Positions 8,402 to 17,296 of a stretch of DNA of 46,092 bases are shown in pieces (position 1 is the first letter of the stretch; every line of letters starts with the position of its first letter). Source of the DNA: Albidovulum sp. (GTDB taxonomy: Bacteria > Pseudomonadota > Alphaproteobacteria > Rhodobacterales > Rhodobacteraceae). The notes beneath the pieces are model-generated. The model was not told where the DNA came from. It worked only from the letters and a program-made list of their open reading frames with translations, and searched no databases. The stretch covers positions 1-46,092 of the forward strand of contig NZ_WBUS01000011.1 of assembly GCF_008933605.1 (NCBI RefSeq), in the 5' to 3' direction. Position numbers and translations under genes: made by a program.

Positions 8402-9958
8402 ATGACAGCCATGACCGCCGATAGCCGCGTGCATGGTGACGACTGGAAGCCCTTCGGCCGTCCGTTGTTCGAGGATCCTTCCGCGCGCGCGCTCGACCGG
8501 GTGGGTGTCGTCGACGTCGGCTCGAACTCGGTCCGGCTCGTCGTCTTCGACGGCGCGGCGCGCAGCCCGGCCTATTTCTACAACGAGAAGATCATGGCGG
8601 GCCTTGGCCAGGGTCTGGCCGAAACCGGCCGGCTCAACCCGGAGGGCAAGCGGCGGGCGCTCGCCGCGCTCCGGCGTTTCGCCATGCTTGCCAAGGGGAT
8701 GAAGCTGCCCCCCCTGACCTGCGTCGCCACCGCGGCCGTGCGCGAGGCCAGCGACGGACCCGAGTTCCAGAAGCTCGTGGAGCGCGACACCGGGCTCAAG
8801 CTCTGGGTGATCGACGGGCAGGAAGAGGCGCGGCTCTCGGCGCAGGGAGTTCTCCTCGGCTGGCCGGAGGCCGAGGGGCTCGTCTGCGACATCGGCGGCA
8901 ACTCGATGGAACTGGCCGAGGTTTCGGGCGGCAAGGTCGGCCGGCGGGTGAGTTCGGCGCTCGGCCCCTTCCGGCTCCAGCAGGTAACCGGCGGCGGCAA
9001 GGGCCTTCAGCGATATATCGAGGAGACGATGGAATCGCTCGCCGAGGCCGTCGGGCGCGGACACGAGCGCGTCTATCTGGTGGGCGGTTCCTGGCGTGCC
9101 TTTGCCCGGCTCGACATGGTGCGGCGCAACTATCCACTCACCGTCTTGCATGAATACCGGATGGGGCCGCAGTCGGTACTGCAGACCGCGCACTGGATCG
9201 CCGAGAGCGACATCGCCGCGCTCAAGGCCCGGACCGGCACCTCGGAGGCCCGGCTCGAACTGGTGCCGCTTGCCGCGCGGGTGCTGCGCCAGCTGGTGCT
9301 GACCTTCCGGCCAAAGGAAATCGACGTTTCCTCCTACGGCATCCGCGAGGGGCTGCTCTACGAGCAGATGCCCGAGCGGCTGAGGATGCGCGACCCCCTG
9401 ATCGAGGCCTGCCGCCACGCCGAACGGACGATGGCGCGCATGCCGGGCTTCGGCAAGAAGCTCTACCAGTTCATCCTTCCGATCTTCGTCGATTTGCCGG
9501 AGGCCCGGCAGCGGGTGATCAAGGCAGCCTGTCTCTTGCACGACACGACCTGGCGGGCGCATCCCGACTATCGGGCCGAGGCCTGTTTCGACAATGCGAC
9601 ACGCGCCAATCTCGGCGGACTCAGTCACGTCGAGCGCGTCTATCTCGGTCTGGCACTGCTCCACCGCTACAAGAACTCGCGCTCGGGGTCGCGGATGGAA
9701 CCTCTCTTCACCCTGCTCGACGGCCGGCAGCTCCGCGAAGCCGAGGTGCTTGGAAAGGCCATGCGTTTCGGCGCGATGTTCGCGGTGCGGTCGCCCGAGG
9801 ATGCAGGTGAACTCTTCTGGCGGCCGAAGAAGAAGGTTCTCGAACTGCGACTCAAGGCCGGATCGCAGGCGCTCTTCGGCGAGGTGGCGGAGGCCCGCTT
9901 CAAGTCGCTCTGCGACGCGCTCGGCGCGACGGCGCGGGTGACGGTGGTCGCGGACTGA
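8402..9958 (+). CDS. ppx: exopolyphosphatase (Ppx/GppA family)
   Basis: Ppx removes terminal phosphates from polyphosphate, and the Ppx/GppA family also includes pppGpp hydrolases. The 518-residue product has the ASKHA phosphate-1 motif VVDVGSNSVRLVVFDG (about 35-50), a second motif VCDIGGNSMELAEV, and an HD-like C-terminal region with CLLHDTTWRAHPDYR. The start at 8402 follows GGCAGCCGGGGG; a second in-frame ATG at 8411 is equally possible. It lies 36 bp after ppk, so synthesis and breakdown of polyphosphate are encoded together. Its TGA directly abuts the stop of the convergent gene on the other strand, with no base between. Confidence 0.93.
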   Translation: MTAMTADSRVHGDDWKPFGRPLFEDPSARALDRVGVVDVGSNSVRLVVFDGAARSPAYFYNEKIMAGLGQGLAETGRLNPEGKRRALAALRRFAMLAKGMKLPPLTCVATAAVREASDGPEFQKLVERDTGLKLWVIDGQEEARLSAQGVLLGWPEAEGLVCDIGGNSMELAEVSGGKVGRRVSSALGPFRLQQVTGGGKGLQRYIEETMESLAEAVGRGHERVYLVGGSWRAFARLDMVRRNYPLTVLHEYRMGPQSVLQTAHWIAESDIAALKARTGTSEARLELVPLAARVLRQLVLTFRPKEIDVSSYGIREGLLYEQMPERLRMRDPLIEACRHAERTMARMPGFGKKLYQFILPIFVDLPEARQRVIKAACLLHDTTWRAHPDYRAEACFDNATRANLGGLSHVERVYLGLALLHRYKNSRSGSRMEPLFTLLDGRQLREAEVLGKAMRFGAMFAVRSPEDAGELFWRPKKKVLELRLKAGSQALFGEVAEARFKSLCDALGATARVTVVAD

Positions 9959-10309
9959 TCAGATCTCGATCTCGCCGTTGGGTCCCGGCATCTGCGGGCC
10001 CTCGGGGCGCTTGCGGCGGATGATGATGTCGCCGTTCGGCAGCATCTCCGGAGCCTCGTAGTTGCGGACATCGCCGATCATCTCGACGAGCTGGCCAAGC
10101 ATCGGCCCGACCTCTTTCATGGCGTCGTCCAAGCCCTTGTGCATGTCCTTCAGCGCCGGCTCCATTTCGTCGATGAATGACCGCAGGATGATCTTTGCGC
10201 CCTCCTCCAGGAGGCTGAATCCTTCCTCGGCGGAGGCGGGCGGCTCTTCGGCCTGGACAGGCGCCGAGGCAACCATCAGGGCGATCAAGGCGGAGGCGAC
10301 ACGGTACAT
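9959..10309 (-). CDS. small secreted hypothetical protein
   Basis: I do not recognise a family with a known function. The 116-residue product has a clear signal peptide (MYRVASALIALMVASAPVQA, cleavage after about residue 20). An acidic, probably helical region follows (EEGFSLLEEGAKIILRSFID, then a segment with DMHKGLDDAMKEV). The tail is proline-rich and basic then acidic (IIIRRKRPEGPQMPGPNGEI). It is probably periplasmic. It lies 44 bp downstream of the EEP-fold hydrolase on the same strand and may be the last gene of that run. From memory, similar short Rhodobacterales proteins are sometimes labelled AAA+ ATPase; nothing here supports that, as there is no P-loop. Confidence 0.75.
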   Translation of the reverse strand: MYRVASALIALMVASAPVQAEEPPASAEEGFSLLEEGAKIILRSFIDEMEPALKDMHKGLDDAMKEVGPMLGQLVEMIGDVRNYEAPEMLPNGDIIIRRKRPEGPQMPGPNGEIEI

Positions 10310-10353
10310 GAGCCGAATATAGTCCCTCCGGCCCCGGATTCACAGCCGGACGA

Positions 10354-11385
10354 TCACAGATCGACGTCAACGGTGACGGGGAAATGGTCCGACGCGGTCA
10401 GGAGCGCCTCCCTCAGTTCCGGCACCCGGTAGCAGCCGGGGTCGTCGAACGGATGCCAGATGCGCCACCTCGGCCCTTTCGCGCGGATGTCCGGCGACAC
10501 CATGATGTAGTCGAGCAGCGCCGAGAAATAGGCGCCCTTGTCGTCGAGGTAGAACCGCGCGGTCGCGGGCATCGCGGCAAGCTTCTTGCCGAAGGCCACC
10601 CGCGCGTGGGGGTCGAACAGGCGCGTCTCGTGCGGTTCGTCCCACCCCAGCACGATCTCCACCCCGGACCGGCCGAAGAGTTTCTCGTATTCGTCGATCC
10701 CCGGGCCGTCGTTGAAATCGCCCATCACGATCAGGCTTTCCTTCGCCCGCAGATGTTCGAGCACGCGTTCCCTGAGCCAGATGCACTGGGCAAGCTGCTT
10801 GCGCCGGTTCTCGATGGCGAGCCGCTTGATCTGCGCCTCGCTTTCGGCGCCATGCGGGGCCTTCGACTTCACATGGACCCCGATCAGCCTGACCTTCGTG
10901 CCTGCGGCGGTGGTCATGGCCACCTCGAGCGGCGGCTTGGAAAAGCGCACCACGTCAAGCGTCGCGTCGATGTTGAGGTCGATCTTGTAGCTCGAATCGA
11001 AGCGCGGGCTCGACACGCCCTCCACGGGCTCGTCGGGCAGCCCGATCGGATCGTGCTCGGCCGAAAGCTTGTCGGGATCGTAGAGCAGCGCGATTTCCTG
11101 CTGGGTCTCGTTCTCGTAGCCGAGGAGCGCCTTGCGGGTGCGCAGGCCATAGCGCGCGGCGAAGGCTTCCAGCATCGCCACAGTCTTGTGGCGGCGGTTG
11201 TTGTCGGGCGCCTCGATGATCATCACCGCATCCGCGTCCATGGCGGTGAAGACGATGCCGAGCGAGCCGAGCTGGTCCGCGCGGGTCACGTTGTAGCGCG
11301 CGGACCAGCCGCCGTCTTCGAGCATGACGCCGTTGCGGTCGAAGAGATTGGAGAACCACTCGACGTTGTAGGTTGCCAGCCGCAT
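10354..11385 (-). CDS. endonuclease/exonuclease/phosphatase-fold hydrolase
   Basis: The 343-residue product belongs to the EEP superfamily, whose members cut DNA, RNA or phosphoester lipids with a divalent metal. Visible motifs are the N-terminal RLATYNVEWFSN (metal-binding Asn), VMIIEAPDN (Glu), IGVHVKSK, VMGDFNDGPG (catalytic DFND) and C-terminal LLTASDHFPVTVD (SDH motif). There is no signal peptide, so it is probably cytosolic. The substrate cannot be inferred. The start lies 4 bp after the stop of the DnaJ/TerB gene (TGA-GACG-ATG), indicating translational coupling. Confidence 0.88.
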   Translation of the reverse strand: MRLATYNVEWFSNLFDRNGVMLEDGGWSARYNVTRADQLGSLGIVFTAMDADAVMIIEAPDNNRRHKTVAMLEAFAARYGLRTRKALLGYENETQQEIALLYDPDKLSAEHDPIGLPDEPVEGVSSPRFDSSYKIDLNIDATLDVVRFSKPPLEVAMTTAAGTKVRLIGVHVKSKAPHGAESEAQIKRLAIENRRKQLAQCIWLRERVLEHLRAKESLIVMGDFNDGPGIDEYEKLFGRSGVEIVLGWDEPHETRLFDPHARVAFGKKLAAMPATARFYLDDKGAYFSALLDYIMVSPDIRAKGPRWRIWHPFDDPGCYRVPELREALLTASDHFPVTVDVDL

Positions 11386-11389
11386 CGTC

Positions 11390-12073
11390 TCAGGCCGCCT
11401 TGCGCGCCTGGATCTCCTCCCAGGCGCGGTTGATGTCGATGAGCCGCTGTTCGGCCATCTTCAGCGCCTCGTCCGGCAGGCCGCGCGCGCGCATCCGGTC
11501 GGGGTGGCTGTCGCGCACCGCCTGCCGCCAGGCCGCGCGCACCTCCTCGATCGGGGCGCCGTGCGGCACACGCAGCACATCATAGGGGTCGCGCGGGGCG
11601 TCGGGCACGAGACGGCTCAGAAGCGAACGGAAGCAGCGGTCGTCGACCCCGAAGATGCGGGCCACTTCGCGCAGGAAGGCGTCCTCGTGCGGGTGGTAGT
11701 CGCCATCGGCCATTGCGATGTGGAAGAGCCCCTCCATGAGGTCCACCAGCACCGGGTCCCCCGGCCCGAACATGGCGGCGATCTTGCCGGCGTAGAGGTC
11801 GAAGCCGGCCACGTCCTGCCGGGCGAGGTTGAAGACGCGCGCGGCGTTGTCCTCCTCCGCGGGCGGAATCGCGAAGACCTCGCGAAAAGCGGCGACCTCG
11901 TTGCGCGTCACCTGGCCATCGGCCTTGGCCATCTTGGCGCCGAGCGCGATCACCGCGATGGTGAAACCCACGGACCGTTCCGGCGGCGCCTTGAGCCGGT
12001 CGAAGACGGACGCAAGCCCCTCGCCCTTGGCAAGGGCGGCCACGGCGTCGGCGATGCGGGTCCAGATCGACAT
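11390..12073 (-). CDS. TerB-like/DnaJ-domain protein (DjlA type)
   Basis: The 227-residue product combines a TerB-like helical domain (about residues 30-150, with ALGAKMAKADGQVTRNEVAAF and IAMADGDYHPHEDAFL, both DG-containing acidic helices) with a C-terminal J domain (about 163-225) whose HPD triad is in DSHPDRMRARG. This resembles the cytosolic part of DjlA co-chaperones, which stimulate DnaK ATPase. The membrane anchor of E. coli DjlA is absent; the N-terminus is a short amphipathic segment. The ATG at 12073 has only a weak ribosome site. It is probably the third gene of the run VOC-GNAT-DnaJ-EEP. Confidence 0.87.
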   Translation of the reverse strand: MSIWTRIADAVAALAKGEGLASVFDRLKAPPERSVGFTIAVIALGAKMAKADGQVTRNEVAAFREVFAIPPAEEDNAARVFNLARQDVAGFDLYAGKIAAMFGPGDPVLVDLMEGLFHIAMADGDYHPHEDAFLREVARIFGVDDRCFRSLLSRLVPDAPRDPYDVLRVPHGAPIEEVRAAWRQAVRDSHPDRMRARGLPDEALKMAEQRLIDINRAWEEIQARKAA

Positions 12074-12136
12074 GGCGCCACTCTAGCCGCAGCGCAGCGC
12101 GCTGTCATCGGGTCCGGCTGTGCGGCAATGCAGCCC

Positions 12137-12625
12137 TCAGCCGAGCCTTTTCATCATCAGCACGAGGTCGAGCCAGCGGCCGAACTTGCGCCCCGCCTCG
12201 GGATAGCGCGCCGAGACGTCGAAGCCGATGCGGGCGTGGAAGGCGATTCCGGCCGTGTTCTCGCCCGAGACGCCGGCGAAGAGCGTATGCGCGCCGCCGG
12301 CCCGGGCATGGGCCTCCACCCGGTCCATCAGCGCGCGGCCGGCACCGCGCCCGCGAAGCTCCGGCGGCAGGAGGACCGTGTGCTCCATCGCATGTGCGTA
12401 GCCCGGACCGTCGCGGAACTGGTCATAGCTGGCGAAGCCGATCGCGCCGCCGTCGCGGACGACGAAGAACTCGCGCCCGGCCGCCCGCCGCGCCGCGATC
12501 ATGGCGGACAGGCCTTCCTCGGTCTTGAGAACCGTGGTGAACGTGATCGTCGTCTCTCGGATGATGCCATTCCAGAAGGCGGCAAGATGCGGCAGGTCCT
12601 CCGCCTCGACGGGGCGAAGGATCAC
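12137..12625 (-). CDS. GNAT N-acetyltransferase (phosphinothricin/methionine sulfoximine type)
   Basis: The 162-residue product is a GNAT-fold acetyltransferase. N-terminal ILRPVEAEDLPHLAAFWN followed by IIRETTITFTT resembles the Pat/MnaT subgroup that acetylates methionine sulfoximine or phosphinothricin. The acetyl-CoA loop is LRGRGAGRALMD, and the late motif is GIAFHARIGFDV. The start is a GTG at 12625 that overlaps the stop of the preceding VOC gene (GTGA), a classic coupling overlap. The longer open frame upstream lies inside the VOC gene and is not used. The true substrate is uncertain. Confidence 0.85.
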   Translation of the reverse strand: MILRPVEAEDLPHLAAFWNGIIRETTITFTTVLKTEEGLSAMIAARRAAGREFFVVRDGGAIGFASYDQFRDGPGYAHAMEHTVLLPPELRGRGAGRALMDRVEAHARAGGAHTLFAGVSGENTAGIAFHARIGFDVSARYPEAGRKFGRWLDLVLMMKRLG

Positions 12626-13233
12626 TCGATCCACCAGTCGCCGTGCGGCGTCGTGATCTCGGCCCGGATCGCCTTCGGGCCGACGACGATGGAGATGCGC
12701 GGGTCGGAAAGCGGGACAAGCGGGCGGAGACGGTCGGCCTTCGGATGCGCGATCTCGAGCCGCCGCAGGCGGCAGCCGCGGTCGGGCAAGGCGGCGGCCG
12801 GGTGGCACTCGCCCTGCCACTGGATAAGCGCCGGAAAGGCATCATCGAAGGGAAGCCGGCCATCCTCGGGCACGCCCATGCGCCAGCGATAGGGGCCGCG
12901 CTCAAGCGCGACCGGCTGGCCCGCCCCCGGCGGCGCGGCCGCAAGCGCCGCGTCGAGTTCGTCGGTCCGCAGGATCCAGTTCGTCACCCGTGGCGGCCCG
13001 GTGAAGGTGTCGAGACGGAACCACCGCGGGCGGTCGGGTGCGGTGGCGTCCGGGTCGATGGCGATGACCTCGAGATACTCTCCGGGCCCAAGGCTGAGGA
13101 GGCGGTTGTGCGTCCCCATGAAGGGGTGCTTTCCGCCGGGCTCCAAACCCACGCCAAGCGCGGCCTCCACGACACGCGCGCCGTGATCGAGCGACGCGGC
13201 GGATACTGCCAGGTGATCGAACGCTGCCTTCAT
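12622..13233 (-). CDS. VOC / glyoxalase-like domain protein
   Basis: The 203-residue product looks like the glyoxalase-like fold (Glyoxalase_3 type). It begins MKAAFDHLAVSAASLDHGAR, with the conserved DH near the start, then GGKHPFMGTHNRLLSLG and YLEVIAIDPDA, which are typical metal-site segments. Such proteins range from dioxygenases to resistance proteins, so no reaction is assigned. I chose the ATG at 13233 because GGAGAG stands 4 nt upstream. A second in-frame ATG at 13251 would add six residues. It is the first gene of a minus-strand run of about five genes and is divergent from nhaA. Confidence 0.85.
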   Translation of the reverse strand: MKAAFDHLAVSAASLDHGARVVEAALGVGLEPGGKHPFMGTHNRLLSLGPGEYLEVIAIDPDATAPDRPRWFRLDTFTGPPRVTNWILRTDELDAALAAAPPGAGQPVALERGPYRWRMGVPEDGRLPFDDAFPALIQWQGECHPAAALPDRGCRLRRLEIAHPKADRLRPLVPLSDPRISIVVGPKAIRAEITTPHGDWWIE

Positions 13234-13361
13234 CTCACTCTCCGTAACCATCCTAGGCCGCGCGGAAAAAGCTGCAAGGGCGGAAAGAACGCACCCCGTA
13301 CGGTTGACACACCGCAATGCGACCCCAAGTCTGAGCGAAAGACTCATAATCACGGGACCCC

Positions 13362-14576
13362 ATGAGCCTCATACGCAGCATCGACCAGTTCTTCCGCCAC
13401 GACGCCGCCGGCGGCGTACTCCTCATGCTTTCGGCGCTCCTTGCGCTGATCATCGCGAACTCGGGCCTGTCGGACGGCTATCACGCGCTGCTCACGACTC
13501 CCTTCTCGGTGCTCCTGAACGGCGAGGGGCTTTCGAAGCCGCTGATCCTCTGGATCAATGACGGGTTGATGGCCGTGTTCTTCTTTCTCATCGGCCTCGA
13601 ACTGAAGCGCGAGATGATGGAGGGCAAGCTGAAGAACCCCTCCGACGTGATGCTCCCCGGCGTGGCGGCGATTGGCGGGATGGCGGTGCCGGCGCTGGTC
13701 TATCTCGCGCTCAACTGGTCCGACCCGGTGACGCGCGGCGGCTGGGCCATTCCGGCGGCGACCGACATCGCCTTCGCGGTCGGCGTGCTGGCGCTGCTCG
13801 GCAAACGGGTGCCGGCGGCGCTGAAGGTCTTCCTGCTGACGCTGGCGATCCTCGACGACCTCGGGGCCATCATCATCATTGCGCTCTTCTACACGAAGGA
13901 GCTTCACCTCGACTACCTCCTCCTCGCGCTGGCTCCGCTCACGGGCCTTTACCTGCTGAACCGCGCGGGCGCGCACCGCATCGCGCCGATCGTCATGCTG
14001 GGCATCGTGCTCTGGGTGCTCGTCCTGAAATCCGGTGTGCACGCCACGCTCGCGGGCGTCGTGACCGCCTTCTTCGTGCCGTTGAAGGACAAGTACGGTA
14101 AGTCGCCGCTGCACGCGCTCGAACACGCTCTTTCGCCCTATGTGCTCTTCCTCATCGTGCCTGTCTTCGCCTTTGCGAACGCGGGCGTCGTGCTGAAGGG
14201 GCTGACGCCGTCGGACCTCGTCTCCGCCCTGCCGCTCGGCATCGCGGGAGGACTCGTCCTCGGCAAGCAGGCGGGTGTGTTCCTGGCGACCTGGGCGCTG
14301 GTGCGGATGGGCTGGGCGCGGCTTCCCCAGGGCGTGACCTGGATGCACATCTACGGCCTGGCCTGCCTCGCCGGCATCGGCTTCACCATGTCGCTCTTCA
14401 TTGGCGGTCTGAGTTTCGCCGACCAGGCGCTGATGAACGAGGTCCGCCTCGGCGTACTGACCGGCTCGGCCATCTCGGCGATCATCGGCTATACGGTCCT
14501 GCGCTACGTCGTCCGGCCGGTGTCTGAAACGGGCCACGCCGCCGAAAGGCGCCAGTCGGCCGTTTCGGCAGAGTGA
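13362..14576 (+). CDS. nhaA: Na+/H+ antiporter NhaA
   Basis: NhaA exchanges two protons for one sodium ion across the inner membrane and serves pH and salt homeostasis. The 404-residue product has the hallmark AILDDLGAI with the paired aspartates of the ion site (about residues 166-167) and AATDIAFAVGVLALLGKRVP, with the further conserved Asp. GKQAGVF carries the conserved lysine, and GIGFTMSLFIGGLSF lies near the end. About 12 hydrophobic segments are visible. The start ATG at 13362 has GGGA 7 nt upstream. A CATAAT at 13345-13350 resembles a -10 element but lies too close to the ATG to be certain. Confidence 0.95.
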   Translation: MSLIRSIDQFFRHDAAGGVLLMLSALLALIIANSGLSDGYHALLTTPFSVLLNGEGLSKPLILWINDGLMAVFFFLIGLELKREMMEGKLKNPSDVMLPGVAAIGGMAVPALVYLALNWSDPVTRGGWAIPAATDIAFAVGVLALLGKRVPAALKVFLLTLAILDDLGAIIIIALFYTKELHLDYLLLALAPLTGLYLLNRAGAHRIAPIVMLGIVLWVLVLKSGVHATLAGVVTAFFVPLKDKYGKSPLHALEHALSPYVLFLIVPVFAFANAGVVLKGLTPSDLVSALPLGIAGGLVLGKQAGVFLATWALVRMGWARLPQGVTWMHIYGLACLAGIGFTMSLFIGGLSFADQALMNEVRLGVLTGSAISAIIGYTVLRYVVRPVSETGHAAERRQSAVSAE

Positions 14577-14578
14577 GT

Positions 14579-14608
14579 CCGCGCGCCGGCCCCTCCGGCG
14601 GCGCGCGG
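14579..14608. terminator. GC hairpin between convergent nhaA and the mutase gene
   Basis: Arms 14579-14588 (CCGCGCGCCG) and 14599-14608 (CGGCGCGCGG) pair perfectly over 10 bp around a 10-nt loop. It begins 2 nt after the nhaA stop and ends 10 nt before the mutase stop. The position suits a shared terminator, but there is no U-tract on either strand, so this rests on structure and location. Confidence 0.4.
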
Positions 14609-14618
14609 AAGAGGCCGG

Positions 14619-16751
14619 TCATGCCGCGCGCGCGGCCCGGATCAGCCCGAGGATGTCCTTCGCCGCCGCCGGGATGTTGGTCCCCGGCCCGAAGATCGCC
14701 TTGACCCCGGCGGACTTGAGGAAGTCGTAGTCCTGCTGCGGGATGACGCCGCCGCAGATCACGATGATGTCCTCCGCCCCCTTCTCCTTCAGGGCCGCGA
14801 CCAGTTTCGGCGCCAGCGTCTTGTGGCCCGCCGCCTGGGAGGAGATGCCGACGACATGCACGTCGTTGTCGACCGCGTCCTGCGCCGCCTCTTCCGGCGT
14901 CTGGAAGAGCGGCCCCACATCGACGTCGAAGCCGATGTCGGCAAAGGCCGTGGCGATGACCTTGGCGCCGCGGTCGTGGCCGTCCTGGCCCATCTTGACG
15001 ACCAGCATCCTTGGGCGCCGGCCCTCCTCCTCGGCGAAGGTCTCCACGTCCTTCTGGATCGCCGCGAAGCCCGCGTCGCCCTCATAGGCGGCGCCATAGA
15101 CCCCGGCGAGCGTCTTCACCTCGGCCCGGTGACGGCCGAACACCTTTTCCATCGCCATGCTGATCTCTCCCACGCTCGCCCGTGCCCGCGCGGCCTCCAC
15201 GGCCGCTTCCAGAAGGTTGCCGCCATCGCGCGCGCGCCGCTCGAGTTCCGCCAGCGCCGCCGCGCACCGGGCCGCTTCGCGGGTCGCGCGGATGCGCTCC
15301 AGCCGGGCAACCTGCGCCTCGCGCACCTTCATGTTGTCGACGTCGAGGATCTCGATGTGATCCTCCCGGGTCGGACGGTACTTGTTGACGCCCACCACGA
15401 CCTCCTCGCCCCGGTCGATCATCGCCTGACGCCGTGCCGCCGATTCCTCGATCCTGAGCTTCGGCATGCCCGAGGCCACCGCCTTGGTCATGCCGCCCAT
15501 CGCCTCGACCTCCTCGATGAGCGCCCAGGCCTTGCCGGCCAGTTCCGCCGTGAGGCTTTCGACGTAATAGGATCCCGCAAGCGGATCGACGACATGGGTG
15601 ATCCCGGTCTCCTCCTGGAGGATCAGCTGGGTGTTCCGCGCAATTCGGGCAGAGAACTCGGTCGGCAGCGCGATTGCCTCGTCGAGCGCGTTGGTGTGCA
15701 AGGACTGCGTGCCCCCCAGGACCGCCGCCATCGCCTCGTAGGCGGTGCGGATGACATTGTTGTAGGGGTCCTGCTCCTGCAAGGAGACGCCCGAGGTCTG
15801 GCAATGCGTGCGCAACATCAGGCTTTCGGGCTTCGTCGCCCCGAACTCCGACATGATCCGGTGCCAGAGGAGCCGGGCGGCGCGCAGCTTTGCGGCCTCC
15901 ATGAAGAAGTTCATGCCGATGGCGAAGAAGAAGCTGAGCCTGCCCGCGAAGTCATCCACGTTCATGCCTCGCGCGATGGCGGCGCGGACATATTCGCGCC
16001 CGTCGGCCAGCGTGTAGGCCAGTTCCTGCACCAGGTTCGCGCCCGCCTCCTGCATGTGGTAGCCGGAGATCGAGATGGAGTTGAACTTCGGCATCTCTTT
16101 CGCCGTGTATTCAATGATGTCGGCGACGATCCTCATGCTGGGTTCAGGCGGATAGACGTAGGTGTTCCGCACCATGAATTCCTTGAGGATGTCGTTCTGG
16201 ATCGTGCCCGACAGGGCCGACCGCGCCACACCCTGCTCCTCGCCGGCGACGATGAAGGAGGCGAGGATCGGGATCACCGCGCCGTTCATCGTCATGGAGA
16301 CGGAGATCTTTTCCAGCGGAATGCCGTCGAAGAGGATCTTCATGTCCTCGACGCTGTCGATCGCGACGCCCGCCTTGCCGACATCGCCCACGACGCGCGG
16401 GTGGTCGCTGTCATAGCCGCGGTGCGTCGCAAGGTCGAAGGCGACCGAGACGCCCTGCTGCCCGGCGGCGAGGTTCTTGCGGTAGAAGGCGTTGCTCTCC
16501 TCCGCCGTCGAGAAGCCCGCATATTGCCGGATCGTCCAGGGCCGGCCGGCATACATCGTGGCGCGGACCCCGCGGGTGAAGGGGGCGAGGCCAGGGACGG
16601 AGCCCATGTGCGCGAGACCGGCGGTGTCGGCCTCGGTATAGAGCGGCTTCACCCGGATGCCTTCCAGCGTCTCCCAGGCCAGCGCGTCGGGCGACTTCCC
16701 CTTCAGTTCCTTCTCGGCCAGGTGCCGCCACGTCGACAGCTTATCGGTCAT
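14619..16751 (-). CDS. mcmA: methylmalonyl-CoA mutase, B12-dependent
   Basis: The enzyme isomerises (R)-methylmalonyl-CoA to succinyl-CoA, the last step of propionyl-CoA assimilation, in the cytosol. The 710-residue product has the catalytic barrel ([60 protein letters not shown]). The C-terminal cobalamin domain shows [11 protein letters not shown] (DxHxxG, base-off histidine), then [13 protein letters not shown] and ICGGVIP. Homodimeric mutases of this length carry both parts on one chain. The ATG at 16751 has AAAGGA about 7 nt upstream. It lies a few genes from pccA and pccB, which make its precursor; the epimerase is not in the window. Confidence 0.95.
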   Translation of the reverse strand: MTDKLSTWRHLAEKELKGKSPDALAWETLEGIRVKPLYTEADTAGLAHMGSVPGLAPFTRGVRATMYAGRPWTIRQYAGFSTAEESNAFYRKNLAAGQQGVSVAFDLATHRGYDSDHPRVVGDVGKAGVAIDSVEDMKILFDGIPLEKISVSMTMNGAVIPILASFIVAGEEQGVARSALSGTIQNDILKEFMVRNTYVYPPEPSMRIVADIIEYTAKEMPKFNSISISGYHMQEAGANLVQELAYTLADGREYVRAAIARGMNVDDFAGRLSFFFAIGMNFFMEAAKLRAARLLWHRIMSEFGATKPESLMLRTHCQTSGVSLQEQDPYNNVIRTAYEAMAAVLGGTQSLHTNALDEAIALPTEFSARIARNTQLILQEETGITHVVDPLAGSYYVESLTAELAGKAWALIEEVEAMGGMTKAVASGMPKLRIEESAARRQAMIDRGEEVVVGVNKYRPTREDHIEILDVDNMKVREAQVARLERIRATREAARCAAALAELERRARDGGNLLEAAVEAARARASVGEISMAMEKVFGRHRAEVKTLAGVYGAAYEGDAGFAAIQKDVETFAEEEGRRPRMLVVKMGQDGHDRGAKVIATAFADIGFDVDVGPLFQTPEEAAQDAVDNDVHVVGISSQAAGHKTLAPKLVAALKEKGAEDIIVICGGVIPQQDYDFLKSAGVKAIFGPGTNIPAAAKDILGLIRAARAA

Positions 16752-16851
16752 CGCCTTGTCCTTTCTCCTTGCCCGGAGTCCCGCAGGGTTATCCGGCGTA
16801 AGTCTTTGGCATTCCGCCCGTTCCGCCTATATCTGAACGAAAGGAGTGCCC

Positions 16852-17289
16852 ATGAAGTTCGTTGCCGCCCTGTGCCTCGCGGTTCTTGCCGCAACCCCGG
16901 TTGTGGCCGAGACGCCCCGGCCCGAATTGCCGCCCGTCCCCGCGGCGGAGGTCACGCTTGCGGATTTCCTCTGGCTCAAGCGCCCGATCGTCGTCTTCGC
17001 CGACAGCCCCAACGATCCCGCGTTCCAGACGCAGATCAGGTACCTCGCCGACGATCCCGGCGAACTCCTCAAGCGCGACGTGGTGATCCTGACCGATACC
17101 GATCCGAAGGTTCCGTCCGACGCGCGGAAGAGACTGCGCCCCCGCGGGTTCTCGATGGTGCTGCTCGACAAGAACGGACAGGTGATGCTGCGCAAGCCCC
17201 TGCCCTGGAGCGTGCGCGAGATCGCCCATGCGATCGACAAGTTCCCGCTTCGCCAGCAGGAGATCCGCGAAGGGCGCGGCGGAGGCTGA
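16852..17289 (+). CDS. DUF4174-like secreted protein
   Basis: The 145-residue product has a signal peptide (MKFVAALCLAVLAATPVVAE) followed by a thioredoxin-like-sized domain of the DUF4174 kind: LADFLWLKRPIVVFADSPND, then KRDVVILTDTD, then RGFSMVLLDKNGQVMLRK and WSVREIAHAID. No Cys pair is present, so a redox role is unlikely. The function of the family is unknown. A strong GAAAGGAGT box precedes the ATG at 16852. It is divergent from the mutase gene across 100 bp and convergent with the sulfotransferase-like gene, whose stop is 7 bp away. Confidence 0.8.
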   Translation: MKFVAALCLAVLAATPVVAETPRPELPPVPAAEVTLADFLWLKRPIVVFADSPNDPAFQTQIRYLADDPGELLKRDVVILTDTDPKVPSDARKRLRPRGFSMVLLDKNGQVMLRKPLPWSVREIAHAIDKFPLRQQEIREGRGGG

Positions 17290-17296
17290 CGCCGGA

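Noticed and set aside
13304-13309. TTGACA before nhaA as a -35 element
   Set aside because: The sequence at the proper distance (AAGTCT) is a poor -10, and the better CATAAT at 13345 is too far away to pair with it.
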